Notes: generated from the sequence alone by a model not told the origin. DNA of 64,000 bases from Cycas panzhihuaensis (GCA_023213395.1 CM041465.1:133865741-133929740), one strand, 5' to 3'. Positions 35,947 to 47,234 are shown, counted from the stretch's first letter. Numbers and translations: made by a program.

Positions 35947-37905
35947 ATGGCTATGCTGAGTTACATGGAGATGATGACTCAGGAGGATAGGGACATGCTG
36001 GAGAGGTGTGGCCTGTACAAGGCCCTCAAGACACCTCAAGACACGCGGACTGTGGGTCTTGGTGGATATAGTGTCCCATTGGGACCTGAGGAGCCATGTG
36101 TTCCACCTACCATGTGGGGGATGTGATGGTCACGCCGAGGGATATCCCATGACATCGGGAGTTCCCATGACAGGAGGCCGGTGAGACTGGACGCCCCAAA
36201 GACCGAGGCAAAGACATGTGAGGCAGCCGCCTTCATGTGAGCTGGCAGGTGGGATCAGAGGGGAGCACCCCTCCAGATAGTTTTGTTATCCGGGATTCCT
36301 CGAGTGAGGAAGATGATCATATTGTGTATTCTGTTCCAGATTTCTCGGAAGCAGAATTATCGAGAGGTTCCAGGAGGATGGATGGATGCGTCGCCGGCGC
36401 GGCCGAGAGGATGGACTGGCACTCGATGGCGAACCTAGTCGCATACCGACTACCGTGACGTCCGGCAGAGGAGGACTATCATACAAGACACCGTTATAAA
36501 GGTTGGTATTTTGATCACTTCAGCAGTAGCACCACGGGGATCTCACCCTATCACTGCATTAGCCCCGATGGTCTACGGATGGCGCACTGACCGAGGGGAC
36601 AGAGGATGAGCCCACGCCGACGATCGGTGGAGGCCACATCACTAGACCTCCTCACCCTCCCGCACTACATAGCCAACCGCATGTGACGATGAGGTGGGAT
36701 AGTGACGATGAGGCAAAGTGAGGTGAGTGCCCGCGGAAGATGACAACAGTGATGATGGGGACGATGGAGATAGTGGAGATGGGGCCGGCCTGGCCACGAC
36801 TGCAGGGAGGCAGGTCCTTCAGTGACAAGCAGATGTGCAGAGGGTCCATCCGGGTCCGGAGGAGAGGCAGCCTATCAGAGCACAGGCGAGGCCGAGGGCC
36901 CGTGACTAGGGCCCGCAGGCTACGGATCGCGATGGGATCCACAGGGACGAGAGCTGGAGCCACCCCCATGAGGAGAGGGACCCAGGCAGAGGAGGTACCC
37001 GAAGACGAGGCACTGCAACAAGTGAGAGTCAGAGGAGAGGATGTCATGATCGAGGATCAAAGCGCCACAGCAGGTGAGAGCCAACCTTTTCCAAAGTCAT
37101 TTAGCATCCAGATAGAAGTTTGGTTTGGTTTGATCATGGTATATAGATTGACACATGGCGTGTTGTATTGGCAGGTACAGCAGAGATCAGGAGACTGATA
37201 GAGACTGTGGCGAGGGAGATATTCCCTTAGGTGTATGCAGAGGGGCAACCGCCCATCCAGGCAGGCGATGAGCCTAGAGCGGCAGGAGCCCACAGAGAGG
37301 CGTTCGCCCCGATGGTGAGGGCGAGGGACATATGGGCTGCAGAGTCCTAAGAGCATGCCACATCCCAGGGATGACTGCAGTAGGAGAGAGACGATGCGAG
37401 GCGCGAGAGGGATGACGCGCGACGCGAGACAGACGAGCTGCGAGGACGGGTCCAGACTCTAGAGGCACAAGGTGGTGCAGGCGGAGATAGCGAGAGCAAG
37501 TCCCAGCTGATAATCGTCACAGAGCATCTTAGGATGACAGAGGAGGTACTCCGGGGAGAGCGGGATTGTATCCAGGCCAGATACGATTAGCTAGTAGCAC
37601 AGATGGTCTCGAGGTGGAGTCAGAGCAGGACATAGACCCACACAGCGGCGACAACCCCGAGACGACCTAGGGATGAGGAGAGCGAGGCAAGCAGCTCGCG
37701 GAGGCCCAGGAGGAGCCTCGGAGGCATGTGGTCCCCAGGAGAGAGATCACAGAGACTGGGAGATGGCACCCTAGGAGCGGGGCCACAGCAGTAGGACATG
37801 TATATGCAGATTTGACAGGGGAAAGCACGGGCCTCCAGGGGGTCATATATAGGACCATATGATTTTACCTCCCCTACAAGGACGCCGGCTTCCCAGGATG
37901 TATAA
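35947..37905 (+). pseudogene. Antisense gene: plant mobile domain (PMD)-type protein with coiled coil
   Basis: Plus strand, opposite to gag-pol. From ATG at 35947 the N terminus reads MTQEDRDMLERCGLYKALK. Then, with two small frame changes, come LVDIVSHWDLRSHVFHLPCG, DVMVTPRDI and SGVPMTGG: the 'GL..l......d..Ll.aLve.W...t.tFh.p.GE.tvTl.D...l.GLp..G' pattern of the PMD family. After a less clear middle there is a Pro-rich/acidic linker (to 37073), a GT-AG intron, and an exon 2 in one unbroken frame of 243 codons (37175-37905). Exon 2 contains DELRGRVQTLEAQ and LRMTEEVLRGERD, a likely coiled coil, and ends GPYDFTSPTRTPASQDV-stop. Exon 2 has eight stops, each explained by one transition (CAG, CAA, CGA or TGG). 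PMD proteins are nuclear and linked with silencing in plants; the role here is unknown. The middle of the PMD fold was not found. Confidence 0.72.
37074..37174 (+). other. Spliceosomal-type intron of the antisense gene
   Basis: CAG|GTGAGAG at the left and TTGTATTGGCAG|GT at the right bound a 101-nt, T-rich segment inside GC-rich coding DNA. Removing it joins the exon 1 frame (open since 36722, ending ...DQSATAG) to the exon 2 frame (TAEIRRLIETVAREIF...) in phase. On the plus strand only; it shows that this gene was expressed and spliced in this orientation. Confidence 0.8.
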
Positions 37906-38457
37906 TGATATGATTTTTGATATGTATATATATATGCGTGGGGTGATTGGAACCCCATTTGGATATGAGATGTTGTATACGATGTATCGTGTGTGGATGA
38001 TTTGTATGTTTATTCTGTGTGTTGTGAATGTTATGTTGTAGATGTTTTATGTTGTGGATATTTTGTTATATGATGCATACGTTTCCTCCCATGTACGACC
38101 ACACACCTAACAGGGGCACACACACACGCCATGAGTGGGACGACATAGAAGTGCGAGGTTAGGGAGCAGGACGGAGTACATGTCTACTGGAGAGCATAGC
38201 GGGATATGCGAAGGAAACGGCGGGTAGGAAAGGGGGGCAACGATGCCCCCAAGTGTCTTCCTGATTGGGGGATGCCCAAGCAAGACGACACAAGGGTTCT
38301 CGAGAGAATACGGAATGTGGGTTCCGCGGAAGGAACCAAAAAGAAGAAGAAGGAGTCCAGCTTAAATTGCCACTCTACCCGTGGTTGGGAAGAATGGGGA
38401 CAACCTAAGATGGTAGTTTAGGCTCATTTCGGAGCAAGGTGAAGGGATCGCGAGGGA
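37906..38457. other. Convergent gap between antisense gene and pol
   Basis: Holds the presumed 3' untranslated region of the antisense gene: T/G-rich from 37910 to 38080 (many TGTAT, TTGTG units), then GC-rich with CACACACACA at 38125-38136. The pol stop is at 38458-38460. Transcripts from both sides could overlap here and pair. Confidence 0.55.
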
Positions 38458-39600
38458 TCATACGTAAAACTTCTTAAGGAACATCCCAATAACGACTTTC
38501 TCAAATTCGAGCCCTTCCAGGGTGGCTATCCTGTAAGCACCATTATCGAGGGATTCGATAATGACAAAGGGACCAACCCATCGGGGTTTGAATTTGGTCA
38601 AACGGTCATGGAGATATTCGAGCTTGAGGACGTAGTCCCTGTGAAATAAAGGGCGGAACAGGCGTTTATCGTGAGCCCTTTGTGAGCGGGCTTTGATGCT
38701 AGGTTAGCCCGACAGCGCTAAGCGTCTCTCATCCAAAGCTTCAAGGTCGAGCAGGCGGGCCTGCCAGATCGACTCTTTGTCGATGAAACCTCGAAGGGAG
38801 ACTCACAAGTAAGGGATCTCCACCTCCAATGGGAGCACCGCCCGCATCAGTAGACCAGGGAGAACGGGGTCATTCCCGTGGCGGAATGGATAAAGGTACG
38901 ATAAGCCCACAAGGCAGAGGGCAACTGAAGGTGCCAATCCCTTTGGGATTGAACAACGGTTTTCTTGAGGATGCTGACAAGAGTCTTATTAAAAGACTCC
39001 ACCTGGCCATTTGCCTGAGGGTAATAAGGGGAAGAAGTCTTATGAGAGATTTTGAACTTCTCACAAAGCTCATCCACCTCCTTATTACAGAAAGGAGTTC
39101 CATTGTCAGTGATTAGGACATCCGGAATTTTGAAACGGCAAATGATGTGCTGGTAAATGAACGTGGCAATTGTTTTGCCGGGGGTAGTGATCAAGGGGAT
39201 GGCCTCCGCCCATTTGGTGAAATACTCCGTGGCAGTCAAGATGAACTTGTGCTGCAATGACGAAGGTGGGGAGATAGCTCCAATGAGGTCTAGTCCCCAC
39301 TGAGCGAAAGGCCACGGCGAAATAATAAGATGCAAGGCCTCAGAAGGCACATGGGAAATGTTGGCGTGCTCTTGACATCGCCGACATTTCCGAGAAAAGG
39401 CATGGGCATCTTTAAAAAGAGATGGCCAAAAGTAGCCCATGCGAAGGATCCTCTGAGCCATAGACTGGCCCCCAAAGTGACCTCCACAAATGCCATGGTG
39501 GCATTCGCTGCACCGGCCTGGCCACGGTGGTGACACAATGAGGAGGATCCCATCGAAGGACCTCTTATACAATACCTCATCCATAAGGAGGTACTGCCTG
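38458..39600 (-). pseudogene. Tat integrase, nearly intact
   Basis: Open for 245 codons (39584-38847). Zinc region: HHGICGGHFGGQSMAQRIL and SRKCRRCQEHAN. Core: FAQWGLDLIGAISP (first Asp), DVLITDNGTPFCNKEVDELC (second Asp), YYPQANGQVESFNKTLV (Glu). Then LPSALWAYRTFIHSATGMTPF. One frame change near 38847 leads to the C-terminal part LDLEALDERRL, a TAG stop, DYVLKLEYLHDRLTKFKP and RWVGPFVI, ending at the stop 38458. No chromodomain is present, as expected for Tat. All three catalytic acids are kept. Confidence 0.95.
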
Positions 39601-39653
39601 GCAGAAGTCCAGATACGAGATTTAACTTTGTTACTAGCGTCGGGGCGGTATTG

Positions 39654-40170
39654 CTACTGCGTGAGATACTGCACTATGTCACCGTACCACTCATTGTCGA
39701 TGAGTGGATGGGGAGGATCTCCCTGAATCGTCAAGATAGACTCATCGGGGAGAGAGTCGTCAACGGGAGTATCAAAGGAGTTAGGGATAGGGGCATCCGC
39801 AAGTTGCTCGGCCACTATCATGCCCTTCTTTGATTTCCGGTTAACGATAAGGAGATCAAATTCTTGGAGTAGGACGGCCCAACGACCGGCCCTACCCGTC
39901 AAATCCGAACGAGTAAGTAAGTATCTCAAGGGATCAGATTGAACGATCACCTTGGTAGTGTTGCCGAGCAAGTAGTGCCTAAACTTCTTGGTGGCATGGA
40001 CCAAGGAGAGGCATTCCTTCTTGGCAGGGGAATAGTTAAGCTCAGCCCATGAGTGCGATCGATAAAATATATAGCTCTCTCGCCTTGAGTCATCCTCCTA
40101 GCGAGCATAGCGCCCAAGGACTCGTCTGGCCGAGGTATACAGGATGAAGGGCCCATCGAACCTGGGAGGT
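39654..40170 (-). pseudogene. Tat gypsy-type RNase H
   Basis: ELNYSPAKKECLS (catalytic Glu context), FRHYLLGNTTKVIVQSDPLRYLL (second Asp) and LTGRAGRWAVLLQEFDLLIV are the gypsy RNase H blocks. They are followed by KKGMIVAEQLADAPIP, where usual Tat elements have K.QaLADFLa.h. The frame then runs through GDPPHPLIDNEWYGDIVQYLTQ into integrase without any second RNase H in between. The N-terminal Asp block is broken by a frame shift near 40100. Confidence 0.88.
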
Positions 40171-40278
40171 GCCATCAGGAGCCAAGCCAAGGCTTCCTTG
40201 AGTCCTTCAAGGCCTTTTGGGTCTTGTCACTGTGCAAAAGGAGCCCTTCTTCAACAAAGTTTGTGAGGGGTTTAGTGC

Positions 40279-41300
40279 TCACAACAAATCGACTAAGAAG
40301 TGCTCGAGGAAACCGAGCCCCGCCAGAAACGACTTAATCTGCTGAGTTCTAGGTATAAGATGTCGAGGATCACCCCGACTTTGTCGTGGTCGATCCAAAT
40401 TCCCCGCTGATACGAGGAATCCAAGGAGTTTGCCCAAGTAACGCAAACACACATTTAAGTGGATTAAGGTCGACATGATACTCACAAAGATCGTGAGAAG
40501 ATGGCGCAAGTCGGAAGGGTGATGGGCTCACGGAAAGACCCATCATATCATCCATAAAGACCTCCAACGTGTCGCTGATGAGGTCGTGGAAGATGAAATG
40601 CATGGCTCTTTGGTAAGTAGCACCGCATTTTAAGGCCAAAGGGCACGCCTTGTAGGCGAAGGTACCCCAAGGAGTAGTGAAGGCCGCCTCTTATGGCGGT
40701 CTTCGGAGAAATCAATTTGGTTATAACCGAGAAGCCATCCATTAGGGACATCACTCAATCCGGCATGCGATCAATGATCTGATCTAGGAAGGGTAACGGG
40801 AAATTGTCCTTAGGATAAGCGTTGTTGATGTCGTGAAATTCGACACATACGGATTGCCTGCTCTTTTAGCAACGGAACAATATTGGAGACCCACTTGGGG
40901 TAGTCAATAGAAGTAATGAGCCAGGTCTGAAGCTTCTCTACCTCCATCTTGACGGCAGAGAGCCGGGTGAAGGGACGCCGTCGCAGGGCAAGCGCCAGGA
41001 AGGGTGGTGAGGTTAGACAATCGAGGGGTCGATTCCCTTCATGTCAGCATAATCCCATGCGAAAATGTCTCGAAACTCCTGGAATAGAAGGGAGTATTCC
41101 CTTACCTCATCAGGAGAACATTCCAGCCCAACCTTAATGACCTTGCCCGGGGCTAAGACTACGTCCTGGGTTGCCCCCATGCACATGGCGTTGCCCTCCT
41201 TGAAGTGGAGAGGGGCAAGATCAACGGGAGGCAGAGGAATAAGAGACGGGATCGTATCAGCAAGCATGGATCCGATCGCGAGGATCTTCTGGTGACCAAG
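40279..41300 (-). pseudogene. Tat reverse transcriptase
   Basis: Starts with ECSPDEVREYSLLFQEFRDI and FAWDYADMKGIDPSIV, the Tat 'l...l+ey.D+FAW...dM.Gid..i..H.L' block. It continues with VEFHDINNAYPKDNFPLPF (usually vDfRdLN.A.PKD.FPLP.ID), LDQIIDRMPD, MSLMDGFSVITKL, GVPFGLKCGATYQRAMHFIF, and the catalytic box LEVFMDDMMG (usually YvDDi). Then CEYHVDLNPLKCVF and the thumb. Three or four frame changes and at least two stops. Confidence 0.92.
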
Positions 41301-41366
41301 CCGGTGGTGACTAGAAGGCAGGTTAGGCGCAAGGCCTGCTAGATGCTCGAGCAGGGCTTCATCGTC

Positions 41367-42350
41367 CTAGACCTTACTTTGAGTAGGAGAAGCGCCGGAG
41401 GGAGTGAGAGCAATGGGACCGTGATGACCGTCGGGTTGCTCTGCTTCCTCACGGAAATCTGAAGGAAAAACAGAAATGTGCCCCTCGGAAGAAGCGAAAG
41501 GCAATTCCTCAAAACCATTACCTACGGGGGGTAATGAAAAAGAAAAGCTATCGACAGGAGGGTCAACACGAGCGATGACGTGTGACACGCACGAGGGTCT
41601 AGCCCCACCACCGAGAGAGGTTCTAGACGGGGATCTAGAACAAGGCAGGTGTGACCTATTGGTACAAAGGAAAGAGACGGGGTGGGGACAATCCTCGTCT
41701 TCATCGAGCAACTCATCATCGCTGAACGAAGCAAGGTACCCATAACTCCCAACGCCAATAGGGGCGAACCGCGTGAGACTAGGAGGAGAAGACGCGGGGT
41801 CTTCTTCGGACGGGTTAGGTATCCCAATAGAGCAAGCCGAGGCATGAGTGGATGAACCTTGGTTTGCTGAACTGGTAGAGCGAGTTTGTTTAGTAAAAGG
41901 GCATTCGCGGGGGATCACTCTCATTCGTCCGTCGTGGACGAATTTAAGTTGTTCCCAAAGGGTCGAGCACACGGTTCCCATTTGATCGAGCCATGGACGA
42001 CCTAGAAGGAGGTTGTAATCCACATCAATGTCAAGGACTACAACGTCGGCAAGAACGGTCTTACCCTCAAGGGTAAGCAGAATCGCGACAGATCCCAAAG
42101 GGGTCTTCTCGCTACCGTCATACCCTTGGCATCGCCAGGAAGGTTCCATATGAAATACCAAGCTCTTGCATAACACGCAAGGGCATGGCATTGATGTAAG
42201 AACCGTTGTCGACAACAGCTTCTTGAAGAGTACAATCAGCGATCGATGGTGATGGTGAATGGGAAGTTCCACCGACGTTCCTTTCACCTAGGGGAAGATC
42301 CTTAGGATCAAAGGAAATAGTGGGTCCACAACCTTGGGCGACACCCAAAG
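41367..42350 (-). pseudogene. Tat aspartic protease and pol N-terminal extension
   Basis: The catalytic block is EAVVDNGSYINAMPLRVMQE at about 42240-42180, with the DNG form of the usual D(S/T)G that is characteristic of Tat. A frame change leads into the open stretch 42287-41367, which carries SVAILLTLEGKTVLADVVVL, DVDYNLLLGRPWLDQMGTV and STLWEQLKFVHDGRM, a Tat signature. The rest (about 150 residues) is a Ser/Pro/acidic linker to RT without known domains. Confidence 0.9.
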
Positions 42351-42724
42351 CGTGGGCGGTACATCACTCGATCCTAAAGCTTCCGGAGGAGGGCCCGCTT
42401 GGGACAACTCCTCGAACGTCCATCAAGGACATTCTGCGGCGGCGTATGGAGCTCGTCCACGACAGAAAAGGCTTACCCTTCCCGGAGGGTTGGGTAAGTG
42501 CCCTTGAGTCGTAACGACCCGGCGTCTGAGGAATAGCCTTGGGAAAGAGAGGGACTTCCGGAGGAAGGGTCTCCGGAAGAGGGTCGGAAGGAGCGGGAGG
42601 ACAAAAAGCTCCCGCTGCTTCCTTAGTGGCTTGAGATCGCGTAAGGGCAAAAGTGGGAGTTGCTTCAAGCAACTGGATCACCTTCTTCCCCTGCTTGTGG
42701 TCATGAAGGCGACGGGTGCGGCGC

Positions 42725-44988
42725 CTAGAGAACGAGAAGAGGAAGAAGAACTCCGAGCACCCTTCCCTTTATCGCGGGAAGGACGGGGATCATGCGATCT
42801 TCCTTGCTACGGTTGTTCTTGGTTTGGGTATTGCGATCACGTTCCCCGTGCTTAGGGAATGGATCCTTATGAACTGGTTGATCCAAATTAGGCCTGGAGG
42901 GCCGTTTGGGGGAAGGATCGCGTCGAGGGGCATCCTTTGGATGCTGGGCCCTACAACGCGAATCGTCATGGAAGCAATCCCCATGAATGGAGCACCACTT
43001 CTTCTCAAGCGGGGGGTCAGACCTCCTTGCTTGAGAGGACTGGGCGTTTCCATTCCTGGGAAGAGGAGCTTGGGTAGTTTGTTGGACTTGCTTGTTTGAT
43101 GTAGGAGATGAAGGATCTTGAAGCTTGAGCTCCTTCATCGTACGCTCGAATGAGCATATAGCTGATGTGAGAGGGTCTAAAGTCCTCTCGGTAGGATGAG
43201 AGGAAGACCGCGTCGGCTGGGAAGGTTTGGTATCTTTGGTAGGGGTGGTGCCTCACTACCGTGAGGGCTTAAGAGGTTTCTTGAGACCCGCTTGGATCTC
43301 AATAGCCTCCAACGCCAAGCACTTGGCGATCGTGGAATCACATGTGGTCGCCCCCATCTTGAGGACTTCCACGTGGACTTCGGGACGAAGCGCATTGATG
43401 AACAGGTCTCGCTTCAGCTCCTCGGGCAATGTTGCCTTAGTGGAGTGGAGCAAGTCGTGGAATCGCCGCACAAAGTCACGATTCATCTCATCGTGACCTT
43501 GTTTGAGCGAAAGAAGAGACTTCATTCCGCTCTCGAATGGACGAGCTACATCAAAATAGTTGATGAACTCATCCACCAATTCTTTGGAATGAATGGATTG
43601 AATGGGCAGGGAGACGGTAGAACCATTTGAGGGCGTCACCCTGCAAGGATCTCGGGAATAGTTTCATCAAAATATGGTTGTAAGCCCAATAATCGATGCA
43701 TGCCATAGAAAAACTACGGACATGCTCATTGAGTCTTCATGACGAAGTTCCATCGAATCTAGGAACTTCAGGGGGGTGAGGTGGCAAGTTGGTTCGCAAT
43801 GCCTCAACCGAAATAGGGGTTGACCTAAAGTCCATGAAGGGGCGTGCCCTTGCCCGAACCGTAGGATCAACGAATGTCGAAGTAGGTAACGCACAAGGAG
43901 CTGGTGGGGGCGGAACGCCCATCCCACCTTGAGGAAGCGCCCCTTGCTAAAAAGAGGCGTGGGGGTAGGTGCCTTGGAAGGAGCCTGCCCTTGCGAAGGC
44001 ACAATGGATGGGATTGCGTTGGAAGAAGGGCAAGATGGATGTGGAACCGGGTTTTGCCCATATGGGCCACCCGTAGGTGGAGCAACCCCATATGGGTGTA
44101 GCGGATCCACCCCATAAATGGGAAGACGGCTTCCTCTACCCTGCCCCCAAGGTTGAGAGGTATATCCTGGGGGAACATAGAAGGAAGCACCAACGTGCTG
44201 GGCTGGAGGATGTGTGGGAGCGGATCCTATATGACTAGTGGTCGGAAAGCTAGTAGGGCCAATAGGCCTACTAGGGACGGTATGCGCCACATTAGGGGAT
44301 GGCACATTGGTTTGATTAGGAGTGGGTATACTAACCCTTAATTAAGGGAAAGACACACCGCGAGAAGATCCTAAGGCATTAGGACCTTGATGAGGGACGG
44401 AAGGTGCCACACATGCCCCCACTGCAGGAAATGAGTGGGATGTACGCGTAGGCACGAAGGGATTTGTGGTCATAGGAAGGGTGGATGAGGATGAGGCATG
44501 AGGCGGAGGAGCGGAAGAGGAAGAGGCCCCTCCACGAAAGGCATCCTCAAACCACCTAGGACGCGGTTGCAAGCGTCTTTGCAGTAACACTCGTTGAAAG
44601 CTTCAACTACGTCAGCGGAGGAGTCCCGACACACTCGTAGAGGTGATCTAACCTCAAACAAGGTAGGATCCTCGAAACGTTCCTCATAAGAATTGCCAAC
44701 TACGTGGCAACCCTCAAGAGGAACAGGTCCTTCTACGGCGTGGGTAGAAGGATGAGCATCGAAAGAAAGGGATTGGTCGTTTGGATAATAAAGGGGATCG
44801 TCATCCTCTTGGGTGGACCCGGGAATAACAGGAGGAAAGGCATGGGTTTCCATGGCCGAACTATGGTAGGTCCAATCGGAAGAGTATCCCTCCATAGTCG
44901 AATTGGAATCCGACGAGGCAAGAAGGCGATACTCAGGGTCCTCTAACAAAGGAGGTAGACCGCGCAAATGACGAGAGAAACGCCGCAT
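42725..44988 (-). pseudogene. Tat gag
   Basis: ATG at 44988, about 150 nt after the primer site, begins MRRFSRHLRGLPPLLEDPEY. The N-terminal part (to 44470) is acidic and Ser-rich; the next (44305-43667) is a Pro/Gly/His/Ser-rich linker. The capsid core is 43639-43256: IHSKELVDEFINYFDVARPF, LLSLKQGHDEMNRDFVRRF and LPEELKRDLFINALRPEV, matching 'si.sf.eL...F...F......+......L...kQ...Esl.dyv.RF'. The nucleocapsid has WCSIHGDCFHDDSRC (CX2HX4HX4C) at about 42995-42950 in a basic, Pro-rich setting. Frame changes separate the parts. Confidence 0.88.
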
Positions 44989-45136
44989 GCAAGGTCAACC
45001 AACAATGTTAGGAAAGGAGAAAGAGCGGTAAAACACATGCGTTGGGGGTTACCTAACGTAGAGATCGAGATAGGTATGAAAAGGATCACACAAGAGTAGC
45101 GAAACCAACCGAAGAGAGCGAAACTAGATCCCTTAC

Positions 45137-45160
45137 TGGCAGTCCCCAGTATTGTCGCCA
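45137..45160 (-). other. Tat primer binding site
   Basis: Read on the minus strand it begins TGGCGACAATACTGGGGA, one base after the LTR end. TGGCGAC....CTGGGGA is the form used by plant Tat/Ogre elements (tRNA-Arg type as described for that group). Confidence 0.85.
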
Positions 45161-45161
45161 G

Positions 45162-47234
45162 TGGACGCACTGCTACGGGATAACTACCTAACTGATAGGT
45201 GTAAGGGTGAGTGAGTGGTGGAATGATAGAAGGTGGGACCTAAAAGGCGGGTAACTACCATGCAGAGCGCCCGTCTTGTGGGAGCGAGTTCGGGATCTGC
45301 AATGGAGTATGGCTACTACCGGGTGACCCTTCACTACTTCGAATAAGGGGTGAAGGTGCGTAGGGCAAACCTGGGTTGACCTGGGAATAGGACCCTCCCA
45401 CCCTTGGGTGGCCAGAAGGGGGGGAGAGAAGACCTAATGGAGACAGGCCAAGAGCAATCCTACACAACCTAAGCGGGTACATGAGTGATGCGGGAAGCAA
45501 GGCACTCGTGTGGTTAAGGAGAGAGGAGGAAAGGTAGGGGAGAGGAGGACTCCTACAATCTTTCCTACGAATGATAAAGATGCATGAAACAAGACAAACG
45601 AATCGTAAACAAGTACCAAACCAATTTTCCCCTTTTATCCTTCAATGTACTAATTACTACAAGAGAAATAAAAGGAAAAGAAAGGGTAGTGGAGGGGAAC
45701 GAAACGTGCACCTGGAGCGAAGGCGTGCGAGATGAAGTAACCTTCTCGAGGAGCGCCCAACCACTCCGTGAGACGTACTGGATGCGAGATATCGCGGCAG
45801 ATGAAAGAGGGGGCTTCTTACCTTCCCCAAAAAATCAAATACGATGCCAAGAAAGAAAGGAAGCGCTAACTAAGAAATGAAGTAGCATGAAAACATAACG
45901 CATATGAAGGTGCTTACCGGTAGCTAGGCCCACGGGTGATGCACTCCACGCTTCCCAAGTACCTACAAGCAATAGCGGTCTCTTTCTCTTCCCGAAGGAA
46001 GAGCACTAACATGCAACACAAAAACTCTAACAATATATGCCTAAATAACATAAACGAGAATTTGAATATACATGCGTTAGTGTTAATCCAACAATGAAAG
46101 TACCGAAAGAAAGTGACCAATGTGAAAATAAACGATCGGGTAAGCCTTAGATTGGCCTACCTCTCGCAAATGATGCCCAAACCTCCCCCCAAGAGCCACG
46201 AGGTAGCGAGGAGAAAGTCAAGAGCAAGGGCTAGAAAATGGCAGCAAAAAGGGGCAAAGAAAGGCCCAAGGGTACCCACAGCGAACTGGGATGCTATGAG
46301 GAGCAAAACGGGTGACCCAGGGAGGAACGGTGGAGCAAGAAACCAGCGGTTGGGGCTTATGAGTGATGCCCAAACCTGAACAAAAGGTTCCAAATCAGCG
46401 CTGCAACTTGTGACAGCGCTGGTTTGGGCAACCAAAGGGGGCCTTCAAACCCTTGTTTGCAAGCCAAGGGCAGCACGGGGCGAGAGGGAGGTTTTGGGGG
46501 GCTAAGAGCCGCCTAGGGAGCGTGGAAGGTGGTACAAAATCCACCCATCTCCTCTCCAAAACCTATGCAACCCCTCCACACCGCCACCTTGGACAGCAAA
46601 CGCAGGCAAGGAGCACAGGGAGAGTGGTATAACAGCCCCCAAAAGGGAGGACAACCAACTCTCAAGCAACAAGTAAGAGCAAACAAGCTGAAGCATGAAT
46701 ATCACAAGAAAACAAGCATAAAAACAAGGAATACCTGAAGAGAAGAGGCAAGGGATTTGCCTCAGCCAAAGGGCAGTGGAGAGGGACTGATAAATTAGCC
46801 CAGATCTGAAGTAGAGCAGGTTTGAGGCCCTGCTACGGAGGTGTGACGGGAAACACCTGCACTTGGGGTGCTTATGGTGCACTGGTGAAGACCTACTGAA
46901 ACCACTTCAAAGGAGCCCTCTCCAAGGCGTTTGAGGGGCTGGGAGAATGTCTCAGCCATGCCAAAGGAGAGCTAGGCGCTGTATGAAGGGTGCAGGTCCA
47001 GTTGATGCAGCAAACAACAGAGAGAAGCAGAGCAGGAGAGTGTTTCCTTGAGAGCAATCCCAAAAGTGAGCAAAAAGATCCTTGAAAATGAGCCAAAAAG
47101 GGCTTAAGTACTCAAGCAAAACCCTAAAGCGTGTGATTAGGGCGCAGCTGGAAGAGAAATAAAGCGCGAGCCACGTGGCAGTTTCACAATAAATGCGAAA
47201 TTACCACGACGGATTTTTTAAAAACAACCTGAGA
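45162..47234 (-). repeat. Tat 5' LTR
   Basis: Partner of 31354-33413; 2073 bp, with a few short indels. It ends against sequence that has no match in the interior side of the other copy, and no target duplication is evident (left flank GCTTC, right flank TTTTA), so the outer end may be truncated. Confidence 0.9.

Larger units (their letters stand above)
31354..47234 (-). mobile_element. Tat-lineage Ty3/gypsy element with extra 3' region
   Basis: About 15.9 kb, minus strand. Parts from right to left: 5' LTR (45162-47234), primer site, gag, protease, RT, RNase H, integrase, then about 5 kb of non-canonical DNA with an oppositely oriented gene and a second RNase H, then the 3' LTR (31354-33413). 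Tat hallmarks are the primer site TGGCGACAATAC, protease VDNGS, the block LGRPWLDQMGTVCSTLW, the CX2HX4HX4C knuckle, and a second RNase H. Both coding strands carry stops or frame shifts, but much less than the neighbours. GC and CpG content are clearly higher than in the flanks. No target duplication is evident. Confidence 0.92.

Noticed and set aside
38829-39726. Plus-strand open frames opposite the Tat integrase
   Set aside because: Shadows of the minus-strand integrase, which has clear catalytic motifs.
41476-44341. Plus-strand open frames opposite Tat protease and gag
   Set aside because: Shadows of the GC-rich gag/protease coding strand; no domain is seen.
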